DNA from: Hyperoodon ampullatus
Taxonomy: Eukaryota; Chordata; Mammalia; Artiodactyla; Ziphiidae
Assembly: GCA_949752795.1 (NCBI GenBank)
Contig: OX457057.1
Span: 102,761,513-102,825,512 of the forward strand
Direction: 5' to 3'
DNA: 64,000 nucleotides
In this document: positions 1 through 13,000 of the stretch, in pieces
How the letters are laid out: each line of letters opens with the position of its first letter
How positions within the stretch are numbered: position 1 is the stretch's first letter
Program-made: the position numbers and the translations under genes
Notes under the pieces: generated by a model
The model's input: the letters and a program-made list of their open reading frames with translations, nothing else
What the model was told of the DNA's origin: nothing
Databases searched by the model: none

Positions 1-1540
1 TTTTTGTCAATTTGATTACTATGTGTCTCGGCATGTTTCTCCTTGGGTTTATCCTGCCTGGGACTCTCTGCACTTCCTGGACTTGGGTGGCTATTTCCTT
101 TCCCAATTCCCATGGAATTTTTCGACTATAATCTCTTCAAATATTTTCTCGGGTCCTTTCTCTCTCTCTTCTCCTCCTGGGACCCCTATAATGCGAATGT
201 TGTTGCATTTAATGTTGTCCCAGAGGTCTCTTAGGCTGTCTTCATTTCTTTTCATTCTTTTTTCTTTATTCTGTTCTGCAGCAGTGAATTCCACCATTCT
301 GTCTTCCAGGTCATTTATCCGTTCTTCTGCCTCAGTTATTCTGCTATTGATTCCTTCAAGTGCAGTTTTCATTTCAGTTATTGTATTGTTCATCGCTGTT
401 TGTTTGTTCTTTAATCCTTCTAGGTGTTTGTTCTTTAATTCTTCTAGGTCTTTGTTAAACATTTCTTGCATCTTCTCAGTCTTTGCCTCCATTCTTCTTC
501 TGAGGTCCTGGATCATCTTCACTATCATTATTCTGAATTCTTTTTCTGGAAGGTTGCCTATCTCCACTTCATTTAGTTGTTTTTCTGGGGTTTTATCTTG
601 TTCCTTTATCTGGTATATAGCCCTCTGCCTTTTTGTCTTCTGTATCTTTCTGTGAATGTGGTTTTTGTTCCACAGGCTGCAGGATTGTAGTTCTTCTTGC
701 TTCTGCTGTCTGACCTCTGGTGGATGAAGCTATCTAAGAGGCTTGTGCAAGTCTCCTGATGGGAGGGACTGGTGGTAGGTAGAGCTTGGTATTGCTCTGG
801 TGGGCAGAGCTCAGTAAAACTTTAATCTGCTTGTCTGCTGATGGGTGGGGCTGGGTTCCCTCCCTGTTGGTTGTTTGGCCTGAGGTGACCCAATACCAGA
901 GCCTACCCAGCTCTTTGGTGGGGCTAATGGCGGACTCTGGGAGGGCTCATGCCAAGGAGTACTTCCCAGAACTTCTGCTGCCAGTGTCCTTGTCCTCACG
1001 GTGAGCCACAGCCACCCCCTGCCTCTGCAGGAGACCCTCCAACACTAGCAGGTAGGTCTGGTTCAGTCTCCTATGGGGTCACTGCTCCTTCCCCTGGGTC
1101 CCAATGTGCACACTACTTTGTGTGTGCCCTCCAAGAGTGGAGTCTCTGTTTACCCCAGTCCTGTTGAAGTCCTGCAATGAAATCCCGCTAGTCTTCAAAG
1201 TCTGATTCTCTAGGAATTCCTTCTCCTATTGCCGGGCTGCCAGGTTGGGAAGCCTGACGTGGGGCTCAGAACCTTCACTCCAGTGGGTGGACTTCTGTGG
1301 TATAAGTGTTCTCCAGTTTGTGAGTCACCCACCCAGCAGTTATGGGATTTGATTTTACTGTGACTGCGCCCCTACTACCATCTCATTGTAGCTTCTCCTT
1401 TGTCTTTGGATGTGGGGTATCTTTTTTGGTGAGTTCCAGTGTCTCCTGTCAATGACTGTTCAGCAGTTTGTTGTGATTCCAGTGCTCTTGCAAGAGGGAG
1501 TGAGTGCATGTCCTTCTACTCCACCATCTTGAACCAATCT
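1..1540 (-). mobile_element. LINE-1, 5' portion (5'UTR and part of ORF1), cut by window edge
   Basis: Read on the minus strand it starts near 1540 with TTGGTTCAAGATGGTGGAG, the typical start of a cetartiodactyl L1 5'UTR, runs through about 800 bases of GC-rich 5'UTR and enters ORF1. A complete 5' end suggests a full-length insertion that continues left of the window. It lies in TSPAN2 intron 7 in the same orientation as the gene. Confidence 0.85.
91..567 (-). pseudogene. L1 ORF1p fragment (coiled coil and start of RRM)
   Basis: 158 codons with a long charged heptad region rich in E, K, L and M (coiled coil of the ORF1 RNA chaperone), followed by NIRIIGVPGGEEREKG at the start of the RRM domain. 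The frame is also open upstream to at least about 690 with no clear ATG. It stops at 91, while ORF1-like sequence seems to continue in other frames toward position 1, so this copy appears frameshifted and inactive. Confidence 0.8.
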
Positions 1541-1700
1541 CTCTCATTTATATTTTATTTTGGAAAATGTGTTAGTAACCCCTTGTTGTTTAAATACACT
1601 TGTGGTCTAAATAGTTTTCTATTGCTGGCAAAGCTTTGAATTTTTGCAACAGCGACCACATATTAAAAAGTGGAGCATCTCTTCATTCCCAGTCCATTTT

Positions 1701-1909
1701 ATTTTATTTTATTTTTTGCGTTACACGGGCCTCTCACTGTTGTGGCCTCTCCCGTTGTGGAGCACAGGCTCCGGAAGCGCAGGCTCAGCAGCCATGGCTC
1801 ACGGGCCTAGCCGATCCGCAGCATGTGGGATCTTCCTGGACCGGGGCACGAACCCGTGTCCCCTGCATCAGCAGGCGGACTCTCAACCACTGTGCCACCA
1901 GGGAAGCCC
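1701..1909 (-). mobile_element. CHR SINE (short form)
   Basis: A T-rich tail at 1701-1718 and a body complementary to the cetacean CHR SINE, ending at GGGAAGC with the tRNA-derived head. Target-site duplication CCCAGTCCATTTT at 1688-1700 and 1910-1922 is perfect over 13 bases, so this is a relatively recent insertion in TSPAN2 intron 7. Confidence 0.93.
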
Positions 1910-1922
1910 CCCAGTCCATTTT

Positions 1923-4005
1923 TAAGTGTACATGATGCTTTATTATTTAACTCAATAGTTTTACCAAAGCATAAGTTGAGGTGTTTGTACTATGGTATTA
2001 CTGACATCTTCTACCACTTGGATGCTTCTTTGAAAAGCCAAATATTTAACAAAATTAATAGCTACTTAAATGGTTTGAATAGAAGGCCGCCAAAAAATCC
2101 TTCTTGTCCTCAATCACTTCTCCTATTAATTTTGCAGAGCCTATGATATGTTATCTGTAGGTGCGTTGTTCATAGACTACTATCAATGTTTGTTCAAAGA
2201 AATCAGTACCATAACTCTCTGATTCTCTCCTCAATCCCATCCTACATTAGACTAGGATCTGTAAATGCTGAATTTAAAAAGGCATGTGTTATCAATTATT
2301 GGAAGGGAAGGGGCAGACTTAAGGGTATAGCTGGGATCAGGGCTCCAAGCTTCTGGCTGACAGAACTCAGTATCAGTGTGTGGCAGGGGAGACACCTAAT
2401 GGACATTTTGTTAACTGATTATATTGTGAAACTCTTACCTTATGAAGAAAAGAATTAAAGAAGAAACTTTGGGCCTTTCTTCTGAGTCAAGATGGCCAAC
2501 ACAGGGCCTTCCCCTTTTCCGTGGTTGTAAGGTTGGATGCAACTCCTGCTTAGACCTCGTTGTACCTAAAGGGATCCCCTCAGAAAGAAACTCATCCTGC
2601 CACTGTCATGAGTCAGGGGTGACCACTTCTAGAATGCTCATTCCTTGAGATTGTAGAATTGTTGGGAGGGTCTATTTGATAACTCTGTTAATGCAGAACA
2701 TTTTCAAATCTTCCGCCTCAGAATTGTCCTTGGGAAGCCGCAGACTGGCCATCAGGCTAGCCCCAGGGCGGGTGGGGAGGCCCTGAGAGAAGTCCCTGGA
2801 TTGGGAAGTCCTCAGCATAGTATTTTCACCCACTGCCCCAGCCCTCTGTGCTCTAAATACAGAAAGGAGGGAAGACGATTGTGTCCCCTGAGAACTGCCA
2901 ATTCATTGATTTCCTCACAATTCCATTGCCCCTGCCTCAGCTTAGGCCATAAATTAATCTACATAGGAGGGCTAGAGGGTAAGTACTATCTTAGCATTAG
3001 CTATTATCACTCAGCCCCTGGACAATGGGAATCACCTCTTTATGGGCTTACCTGACTCCAATCTTACTTCCCTCCAACTTTATCTCCATACTGCACTACA
3101 GGTCCTTCCAAACCTGGGTGGCTCTCCTCTACCTTAAGGATAAAGCCCAACCTATCAAAAAGTCACACAAAGAACACAATTATGTGGACTCTCATAACCC
3201 TCTCCAGTGTCATCTCTTGCTACACTTCCATAGCCTTCTGCCCCTATGAACTCTTTCACACTCTTCTTTTGTACTTTAGAAGTACTGAGCTACCTACAGG
3301 TGCAAGTATGCACTATGCTTCACACTTCCATATATAGTTTGCCTGGATTCTGGGTTTGGGAACACTCAGATTCTATGTAGAGCTAGCATTTATTGAGTGC
3401 TATGTTCCAGACCCTTTATATGAATTAATTCCTAATAATACTTTATATGTATTATCCCACTTAATTGTCACAACAATTTTCTGAGGTTGGTATATTAAAA
3501 TCCCTATTTTTCAGATGAGGGAATTGAGACATAGAGAAATTAAGAAACTTTCCAGTGATCCCAGGGTTTGTAAGTAGTGGAGCTAGCAGTTGAATCCATA
3601 TAGTGTGATGCCAGAGTTTGCACTGTTAATCACTACACTGTGCTACCTCTGCAAATCATAGGTGAGAGAGTTTAATCTATGTTATCTTAAATATCTAACA
3701 AAGGAAGAGACCCAGAATTAAAAATCACTCATCTAGTTTAAGCTTGGTGACTTTAAAATGGGAAGTTATTGCAATGATAAACTCAAAGTCATAATTAGCT
3801 TAAAATTGAAATTTGTATCATATTTGAGAGAACTAAGTATTGATGTATCTAATTAGCTTTGTTCTTAGATATTCTGTCAAAAACATCTTTGTCTTTTATG
3901 AAAAATCTCTCCTAAGATACTGCCATATCACACTTGAAGAGAAATAACATACAAAAGTTCAAGGCTTCTTAGGGGTCAAAGAGGTATGTTCTGGAACTTT
4001 CTTAC
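1923..4005. other. TSPAN2 intron 7, right-hand part
   Basis: Apart from a MIR relic at 3388-3655, this is unremarkable AT-rich intron. 3010-3240 resembles an L2 fragment (phrases like AAGGATAAAGCCCAA), but weakly. It was searched for the final TSPAN2 exon without success. Confidence 0.6.
3388..3655 (-). repeat. MIR SINE relic
   Basis: The complement of MIR: CATTTATTGAGTGCTATGTTCCAG at one end, TTTTCAGATGAGGGAATTGAGAC in the middle, and CACTACACTGTGCTACCTC at the tRNA-derived end. It spans nearly the full MIR length and is diverged, as expected for an ancient SINE. Confidence 0.8.
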
Positions 4006-4089
4006 CGTGAGACCTGCGATTCCAATACCGACAATTCCGATGAGCTGGAGCTTAACACTGATTATGCTCTCAATTTCATCAATGCAATT
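4006..4089 (-). CDS. TSPAN2: TSPAN2 coding exon 7
   Basis: 84 nt, codons 173-200, from AAT after acceptor CAAAACAG to ACG before donor GTAAG. It encodes [16 protein letters not shown] and most of TM4 ([12 protein letters not shown]). The Cys at 174 closes the four-cysteine loop. The next exon should begin within TM4 and end the protein about 21 residues later; it is not in this window. Confidence 0.96.
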
Positions 4090-7000
4090 CTGTTTTGGAA
4101 AAGAAAAAGTCAGGAATAACAGCTGATGGTATGTGTGAATCATCACCCTGATCCAATCCTTTCCTTCTCTACAGAGCATCCTGTGAGAGTTAACCCATGT
4201 CCGCTTCTGTTCATATTTAAACCATTCCTCCCAGATATCACTCGATAACTTTAAAGCAAAAATGTTGTTGGGGGAAAAATGATAATACTCTCATTTTGGT
4301 GGAATTTTCCTATTTAGGCCAATGGCTGCTTCAAAGCCCTGAAATCTGGCTGGATGAAGCTATTCTGGGACCTGAGGCATTAAAAATTTGGGGCCTCTTC
4401 TTACTTTCAGCAAATAAAAAAAAGTAAAATATCCCCAAAATAATAGCCCCTTGCTTTTGGATTGTCATTTATAGTTTAAAAGACTTTCTACATACTGAGT
4501 CCAATGTACTATGCAAGATAGGCATCACCTAGTAAGAAGCTATAAAGTCTGTATAGGTTAAAATTTAACAAAGGAAAGCCAAGTGTTGGGGGCTGGAGGA
4601 CTGTTCTCTTCTATGGTGGCTGGGCTGGGTGGCCCTATTCTTTCATCTGTGTCCCATAGAGACTTGTGCAGTGTAGGTCCAAAGAACCTTCACGGATGGA
4701 GGAATATTGGACAGGGGGCAGAACAGATCACTTGTAATTGCAATTAGTTTCTCCAACTTCTACTTGGTCCTCTTAAATACAGAGGTATTCTCTCAACCCA
4801 ATTTTGTCCTTAGGCTGCCCAGGTCCTTTTACTTGTCAGTGGTCATCTCTCTCTGATACCCACCTAAGCTATATGAAACTCTTACTGCTATCCTCACATC
4901 TCCTGTCATACTTCATTCATTCATCATTCATTCATTCAACAAATATTTCTTGAGCATCTGCCTTGCATTTAGTCACCAGAATGGCATGGTGGATATGGAG
5001 AAAATAAGACATGGTTACTTTTGCCCTCAGGGAGCTCATAGTTTAGAGAAGGACACAGACTCACAAAAATAATTACAATACATTCTGGTAAAAGTTGAGA
5101 ACCACTGCTCTAGATAGTGGCTCCCTTACTTAGTGGAGTCAAGCCATAGAAATTCTTCCAACCTTCCTCACCTGCACCTATAAACTTACACACTCCATTC
5201 ATCCGGTGGCAGGTACTGCTGTAGGCAGTGAGCATGCAGATGAGAAAGGCACACTGCTTCTTACTTCCTTCTCATTAAAGCCAAAGAAGTGCCCTGCTCT
5301 GTTGAAAGTCAACACCTTTACTGGCTCTGGATATTATTCTCTCATCTCCTCAGGAAGCCTGTGCTGTCACTTACCTCCTTTCCTTCCTACACACTCAGCC
5401 TCTCCTTCTCTGTAGCCAAGCAGGCATCTGAAGTCTTAGCTTCCTCCCTTTCACTCCCCACTCACACCCAGTCAGTCACCTGTGCCTGTTGATTCTACCC
5501 CTGGACATCTCTGTATCTGTCGCTTCCTCTCCCTCCCCACGGTATGTGACTTGCTCTAGCTCTTCATCCTCTCTCACCAGGAAAAACGTAAGTGCCACCT
5601 AAGCAGCCTCCCTCCATTGGTCTCCAGCCTTCTGTTCTACCAGTCACACCCAGCAGCCTGAGTGCTCTTTCTACAATGCAAAACAGATTATGTTAATCCT
5701 CTGCTAAAAGCAACGGCTTCTCCAAACCTCCAGGTATAAAACCATGCCATTGCCTGCCTTTTCAAAAATGTCCCTCACCATTCCCTCTGGACTCCCTATT
5801 CTCCTTCAGTCCTGGAGTTTCATGCTTCTGTTCTTGCTGCTTTCTGGGCCTGGAATGACCTTCCTTTGTCAAAACTTGGCTCAAGGATCCATCCTCTGCA
5901 AGCTTTCCTGACTCCACTGTATTCTGTACAGGTACTGTGCTCTGCTGAGCATCAGCTCCCTTGACTAGTCTGTGAGGCCACTGAGGCAGGGACCGTGTGT
6001 TTTTCACCTTAGAGTTTCCAGAACCTGGCATAGTGCCTGCCACGCAGCACTTAATAAAGGAAGCATTTATCAGTGCGATGACACCCATGGAAGGGTACAG
6101 GGCAACATCCTTAGGGTGCATACCTCTGGTCCTGGTGAGCTTAATTAATGCCACTGCATTTGCATCATTACTGGCAAGTCAGCACACCATTATTCCCCAG
6201 GGTACCAGGAGACTGGGACTCATCATTGCTTCACTTATTCTGCATAGAATAAAGCTGAGGCTAGAAGCCACTGGCAGAGGGCCTCCCAGAATCACCCCTC
6301 CACCCCGAGGGCAAGAACCATCTTAACACCACAGGCAGGATAGGAACCTGGTAGAGAAGCTTACCTTGTGTCCTAGGAGCTCCTTTGGGCAGGTTGGTTG
6401 GACCTGTTCAGAGCTTTCTTTTCCACAGCACTGAAACTAGAGAGTCAGAAAAGAGCTTTTAGGACAAGGAGGGAGAAGCTGAAGCTACAAGTCCAGGTAT
6501 CACTGCTAAGGACTGGGTGTGCTGAGGCCGCAAAACAGCTCTGAGGCCTGACACTACAACCTAGTGGCCATTCTGGAGACAGTATGAAGAGTCACATAGT
6601 CATGCTAGCAAAGCAAGAAACGACTTCACCAAATTTGTCCAAGTTTTATGACAGGAGGTGACTGAAGGCAATCCAAACAAGGCAAGAAGCTAGTTGACAG
6701 TGCCTGTGTAAATTGCTGATTTTTAGGCAGGAGTTGGGTCTTTAGATTCTTCCTTTCAGCCTTGCTGAATAGCTAAAGTTTTATGAGCTTCAGGAAAGGC
6801 TCATTATCTGAGGAGAGCCTGGGACGGACAGGAGAAGTGGCCACAGTAAACCCCAGGGGCTAAAAGACTGGGGTTTGAATACTGGCCAGCCAACAGCTGT
6901 CCTGCCTTAGGGCTGCCCTTCAAAGACAAAGGAACCTGTGTGCTGTCTGATGTCCCTGGGGCAGCTGAAGCTGAACAGGATAAATGGTTGGCACATTCCA

Positions 7001-10000
7001 GGACAGACCTGTGACAGACAAGCCCCTGGCCAGGGGCTTCCCTGGTGGTGCAGTGGTTGGGAGTCCGCCTGCCGGTGCAGGGGATGCGGGTTCGTGCCCC
7101 GGTCTGGGAGGATCCCACATGCCGCGGAGCGGCTGGGCCCGTGAGCCATGGCCGCTGAGCCTGCATGTTCGGAGCCTGTGCTCCGCAGCGGGAGAGGCCA
7201 CAGCGGTGAGAGGCCCGCGTACCGCAAAAAAAAAAAAAACACCTGGCCAGGAGTTCATAGAGTTCATAGCTAGTTCTCCATATGACAGTGGTTGAGAAAT
7301 CAGGACGACACTGGCCTGGCCCATCTCCCCCGGGGAGCCTTCCTTGATTAACTGCCTGTAGCTGAGAATACTGCACTGACAGCACGTTCTCACAGGATGT
7401 CCCGGGAGAAAAGAAGCGTGCCTGTCTCATGTGCCCCTTCATTTTACAACTGAGGGCGCTGAGTGAGGATCAGGAAGGCAAGGAACATGCTCCAGGTCAC
7501 AAAGCTGTTCCATGGCACAGCTGCAGCTAGAGATAAGCTTTTCTGACTTGAAGGTCACAGTTGTTTCTGTTACACCACAAGGCCAGTCTTGAGAGAACCT
7601 GATATTTACTTGGGCGGCTTTCTCGATGTTCTTATTTGTGTGTGCTCTTTTTTCTCTTTGGGTGCATGTCCTGACTTCCTGCTGTCGACTCTGTGTTATG
7701 CCTCTTTCTCTTCTAGGTTCTACACATAATGCAAACTGTGGCTCCCACGAAGGCAGACATATAGTGCTGTTGCCTGGCTTCACTCAATTTATTTTTATTT
7801 TTGATCTAGGTGATTAGAGAGAACCTGGCTCATGTATAATCTTTAGAAGATTCAATTTTAAGGAAGAAGTAAAGTCACTTACTGTTGAATGGAAGGTGAT
7901 GAGAGTCCCATTTCCCTTTTCCCTGTCTCTAAGGTAATCGTTATAAGCTTCTTCGTACATGGTCTGAACATGTCGTATAGCCTGAAAAAAATACCAGAAA
8001 AACAAGAGGACGTGAGTGAGAAGTTTCAAACATTCCCCTTTCATCAAGAAAAAGCCCCTCTTCCTTACCTTTCAAAAATATGGCGTTTCCATATGTTTAT
8101 CTGGATTTAAGGGTAATTCTGCCTATATGGAACAGATTATAGATTCTGGAGTTTCTAATATGCTTCTGAAGATGGAGGATAGATTAACCAAGAATAATTT
8201 TCATAGACTAGAAAGATTTCTTAGAGTGGAGGTTCTCAACCTTGAATGGACATCAGCAACAGCTGAACCCCAGATTCCTGGGCCCCAGCCAGGTGATTCT
8301 GGTGCACAACCAGGGTAGAAACCTATGCATTCTTGGGACTCCATTGTTTACAAGTACTCAAGTCTTTTCATGGCATGGTTTAAAAGGTGTTCACGACCAA
8401 GGAAAACTGTTTCAGCCTTCAAATATCATAGAAAACATAGAGAATGCTTTTTCTACTATAATTGCATGTTATCCCCAAATCCATAGGCTCTCAAGAAGTC
8501 ATAAGATCCAATCCCTCTAACCTACAAATATAACCAGCTACTTTAGAAAAATTCCAGAGGAGGTGACATTTACTTATTCTACATGTTTACCGTTTTTAAA
8601 ATCTAAAATAAGTTCATAAGCACAATATTGATGGCACATGAATTTATGTAAAATACAGTAAACTTAAGATTCCATTCTTCCTCCTTTTCCATTTCACTCC
8701 TCTCTTCCCCACTGCATATTTACACCTAAAAAGGCCCCTTCCTCTGTGGATTCTCCTGATAACCTATTCTGCTCACCTATAGTTTGAGCAAAAATCTTAA
8801 CAAACTGGCTTTACTGGCACACAGGAGGCTGGCTATAGTCTTTGAGGATGACCTGGCCTCTGCCCAGGCCAAACCCTAAGAACAAAGGACAGGCTAACAA
8901 GGGATGAGAATGCGTGTTCTTCCCCATCCTTCTTTCTCATATCTGCAATCTAACTCCTCCCACATTCCAAACGGGATCATCTTAAATTAGAGATCCTTTT
9001 GTTACAGAAAAACATAGGCCCCTCTATATATCTAATGAAAGCTATGAACTATCTCCCCAGAAATATGTGTGCACCTATATGCACGCACACACATACACAC
9101 ATATGCTAAAGTCCACACCACACTCCTAGGTTAAAAAGTTGTGCATAAACGATTATTGTGGGGGTTATTTGGCTTTGGAATATCACTGTGGGTACCAATA
9201 TTCTCATGACCTTTGCCATAAAGAGAGCACTTTAACCATCGTTAAAAAACAATTATAAGTAATATTTACTTACTACATCCTTGCCTATAAAAGCAAATAC
9301 TCCAGTGGTTATTTCAGCAGCAAATATCACCAATAGGCAGGTAAAAAACTGTAGAGGAGAGAAAATACTAACTTCATTAATTCAGTACCTTTTCAGTTTA
9401 CTTAACCTCTTTGACTCTAGTTACTTTTAAAAACACTAGGCAAGGTTATTAGTTTGAAGAGATCTAGCAGGAAGCATTTGGCCCCTTAGTTCATTCATAG
9501 TTTGTTCACACATTCATTCACTCATTAATTCATTCAGCAATTGTTTATTGAGCATTTGCTCTGTGCCAGGTACTGTCCTTGATGCTGGGTATACAGTGGT
9601 GAATAAGATAAGATCTCAGTGCCTCTGCTCTCAGGGACCTTATAGTAGAGAGAGGAGGATATGATAAATGAGTAAGCAATAAAAGAGTAAGTTAATTTCA
9701 GAGAGTGATATAGAAATCCCACAACCTAGAACAGTGCCCGGCACCCATGTTCAGTGACTACTTGATGAACAAAAGAGATTCTATAAAGATATAAAATAAG
9801 ACCAGAAGATAGAGGGTGGCTGGTGGGGCTGGGTTTGGGGAGGGGGTGACTTGAGACTGCGTGGTCTGGATGGCTTCCCTGAGGAGGTGGAAGTGGAGGT
9901 GAAGGGTGTCCTTCTGGACAGATTTCTGTTCCAATCTCGGGGTCTGCTCTGATTAAACTAAGTTCAGTGATAAACAAGACCTGAGATGCTCAGCAACAGG

Positions 10001-13000
10001 GGAAAGAGAAAGAATAGAGAACTGAGGGAATGTGTTAGAAATCTTACATGGCAAGAGGTCAGGAGAAGGGCTTCCCTGGTGGAGCAGTGGTTGAGAATCT
10101 GCCTGCCAGTGCAGGGGACACGGGTTCGAGCCCTGGTCTGGGAAGATCCCACATGCTGCGGAGCAACTGGGCCCATGCACCACAACTACTGAGCCTGTGC
10201 GTCTGGAGCCTGTGCTCCGCAACAAGAGAGGCCACGACAGTGAGAGGTCCGTGCACCGCGATGAACAGTGGCCCCCGCTCGCCGCAACTAGAGAAAGCCC
10301 TCGCACAGAAATGAAGACCCAACACACCCCAAAATCAATCAGTCAATAAATAAATTTATTTAAAAAAAAAAGAGAGAGATCAGGAGAAGCAGCCACAGTT
10401 CAAACACCAAAGGTTGCAATGAGTAAGGAGAGGCCGCCTAATAAAACTGCCATTTCTCCTCATGGAGAAACACAAAAACTTTCTTCCTTCTCCTCTTCTT
10501 TCTTAGGTCACACTGGCACTGGATGTATAGCAGTTAACGGAAATTATTTCATTTTTTTTTTTTTTTTAAAAACCAGAGGCTGCTAAACTAATAGCCTTAA
10601 AATAAACCACAAGAGGTATGTTTGTTTAAATTACTGATCTCAAACAGCAGTACTTTTCTTATAGATAACAGTACTTCCCTGACTATGGGAATCTTGTAGC
10701 TGCCTCACTCACTGTGAAATATTCTTAGGCACTTTTTCTCCCAAAACATCTTCACACTAATGACCTATTTTTTTTTTTCACATTTTCCACAGAGGTAGAG
10801 GGACAAACAGAACGTCCAGCTCCCTTCAGGCCAAGTCCCTCCCCACCTCGCCCCACTTACAGATCCGAGAACACACTGGGACTCCCGCGTGGCTCCACAG
10901 CACCCGAAGAAGCCCACGGCCATCATCAGGGCCCCCGCTCCAACCAGCACATAGAGCCCTGGGGGGAAGAGGCCAGAGAAGATGCTGACTACTCAGGATC
11001 GGCTCTCTCCCCGGCACCAATGCTGCCAGCCCAGCCTCTACCACCACTGCCCCAGGCATCCGGCCCGGCAGGGCCTTCAGTTGTTAATACGATAAAGGTA
11101 ACCCTTGCGGAAGGCTTCTTGCTGAGAGCTTCATACACCTGACTTCATACATCCTGCACAAGGATCCTGAGAGGTAGGGGCTGCTGTAATCCCCAGGGAA
11201 CAAAGAAAGCCCATGCTTACAGAGGTGAAGGAAGCCGCTCAGGCTCACACAACCAGCGAGGATCGGAAATCGCCTTTGTCCCACAGCTTACGCTTAGTCA
11301 TCTGCAAGTGCCTCGCACTTCACCTGCCAGATCTCCGCCACCCCTGTAAAATGGGCATTAATACCATGCACAGAGATTGGCAACAGTGGGTCCAGGGGTG
11401 GTGAGGAGCCAATGCCAGAGCTGGGACGTGAACCCCTACCGTCCTAGGAGCCCGTGGCCCTCGTGGCACTCTGGAATTAGTGGCTGTCCCCATCTCATGA
11501 GAGGCCCTGAGGACAAAGTGTCTGGGAGGGGAGGGGGGCCGTTGATCTGCCCAGGCTCAGATGGAGAAGCAGGGAGGGGGTGGAACGGAAGAGGGGAGCT
11601 CTTAGTCAAGGAGAGGGGCGGAGGGCACAGCAATGAGACAATATGGTTTTGCGTGAATGATAAACTCTAGAAGGCAGTACCATATACACTGGATGCACGC
11701 AAGGCGGTAAGTGTTACAAGAAAATAGCCAGTGAGGGGAGGTGATAAGGTAATATGCACCAAATAATGTTATTATTAACATAATATTAGCTACATTTCTT
11801 TTAAGGGCTTATTTTCTCCAGGCACTGTTCTAAGCACCTAGCACAGATTTATTAATTTAATCTTCATGAAGCAGGTACCATTATTATCTCCATTTTTTCA
11901 GACAGAGGAACTGGGCCCCCAAAGGTTAAGTGACTTGCCCCAGATTATAGAGCTGGGATAAAAACACCCATCTGCCTCTAAAGCTAGCTCATCACCATTA
12001 TCCCATCCCGCCTCTCCAACAATAACAGCGGCCTTAACTCGGGTGGTCGTTTCACTTAGTTCTGAAGCCAAGCCACAGGAACAGCTGTTCCACAGAGAAA
12101 GAGAAGGGCAGAAATGTCTTGTTCTGAGAGAAATAAAAGCAAGCCAGTTTCTTACTTCCTTTTCTGATCCTGAGATAAGTTAGAACACAATATGGGGCCT
12201 GGCACTCGACTTGCTTAGAAGAATGCCAATCACCTCAACTTTATTTTCTGCATTTTATTCATATGAGTCAGCTGGGAACCACTCCCATCCACGAGAGGGT
12301 GGGGAGCTGGCATCCCACCTCTGTGGGGAAACCCTGAGGTTGGCCTGCAGGGTGCCTCCGGGGGCCCCTCTGGGTGCTGACAGTGGTTTGTGGGCAGACC
12401 TTTCTGTTCCCTGACAGACTAGGCGGCAGGCTGGGCTGTTCTGCTCCCTGCCCACCCAGGCTGTTCTCAGGGCCCTTTTCAGGGTCCGGGAAGCCCTGCT
12501 CTTCCGAGATCCTGAGATGGGTATTTATTTATTTCCCGATAGGCAGGCTCAGCCACTTCCTCCCTTTTTCTTTTCTCTAAAAAAAATAATTTCATGGGGA
12601 ATGGATGTGGTAATGAGAGAAATGATACCGTATTAAAATAATACTATTGTTGGTCCCACTGCCAAAATACCTTATTGTTTTAAAATTTTTCTTTATTTTT
12701 CAAAGCTCTTTTATTTCCATCATCTCTTTGGCTCCTCAGAACAGCGCCACTAAGTAAGGCAAGTATTATACGCATTTCTATTTTACTAATGGGGGTAAGA
12801 GCGGCAAGAGGGCTCCAGGCTGGACACGCAAGCCTCGAGCCCCGATTCCCACCCCACTGGAGCAGTTCCCTCACAGAATGTCTCCTGGGTGGGCCACCTT
12901 ACTGTACTGATTTCCTACTTAAAATGTTCATTGCCTCTTCACTGCTACATGATACAGTCTACAGATTCTGCTTGGGGTCACTAGAGACTGGACCCACTGG

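Larger units (their letters stand above)
4090..6364. other. TSPAN2 intron 6
   Basis: It holds an L2 3' end relic in minus orientation (4915-5110) and a longer L2 relic in plus orientation (5560-6065). A second CArG-type match, CCTATTTAGG, is at 4309-4318. No other feature was recognised. Confidence 0.6.
9349..10860. other. TSPAN2 intron 3
   Basis: It contains an L2 relic (9495-9930) and a long-form CHR SINE (10069-10370). No other feature was recognised. Confidence 0.6.

Noticed and set aside
3661..3705. Possible final TSPAN2 exon: a minus-strand AG followed by ATATTTAAG
   Set aside because: It reads I-F and then diverges to a stop after a few codons, without the expected TM4 end and tail. 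Chance match.
3976..4179. Reading exon 7 as a self-contained 67-codon gene
   Set aside because: Only 4006-4089 is exon. The flanking codons are intron beyond a GTAAG donor and a CAG acceptor.
6804..7442. 212-codon minus-strand frame with a recurrent [10 protein letters not shown] / [14 protein letters not shown] peptide
   Set aside because: The same peptide recurs wherever a CHR SINE occurs (1644, 6907, 10059, 29391, 30850, 41513, 54035). It is a chance translation of the SINE, not a gene family.
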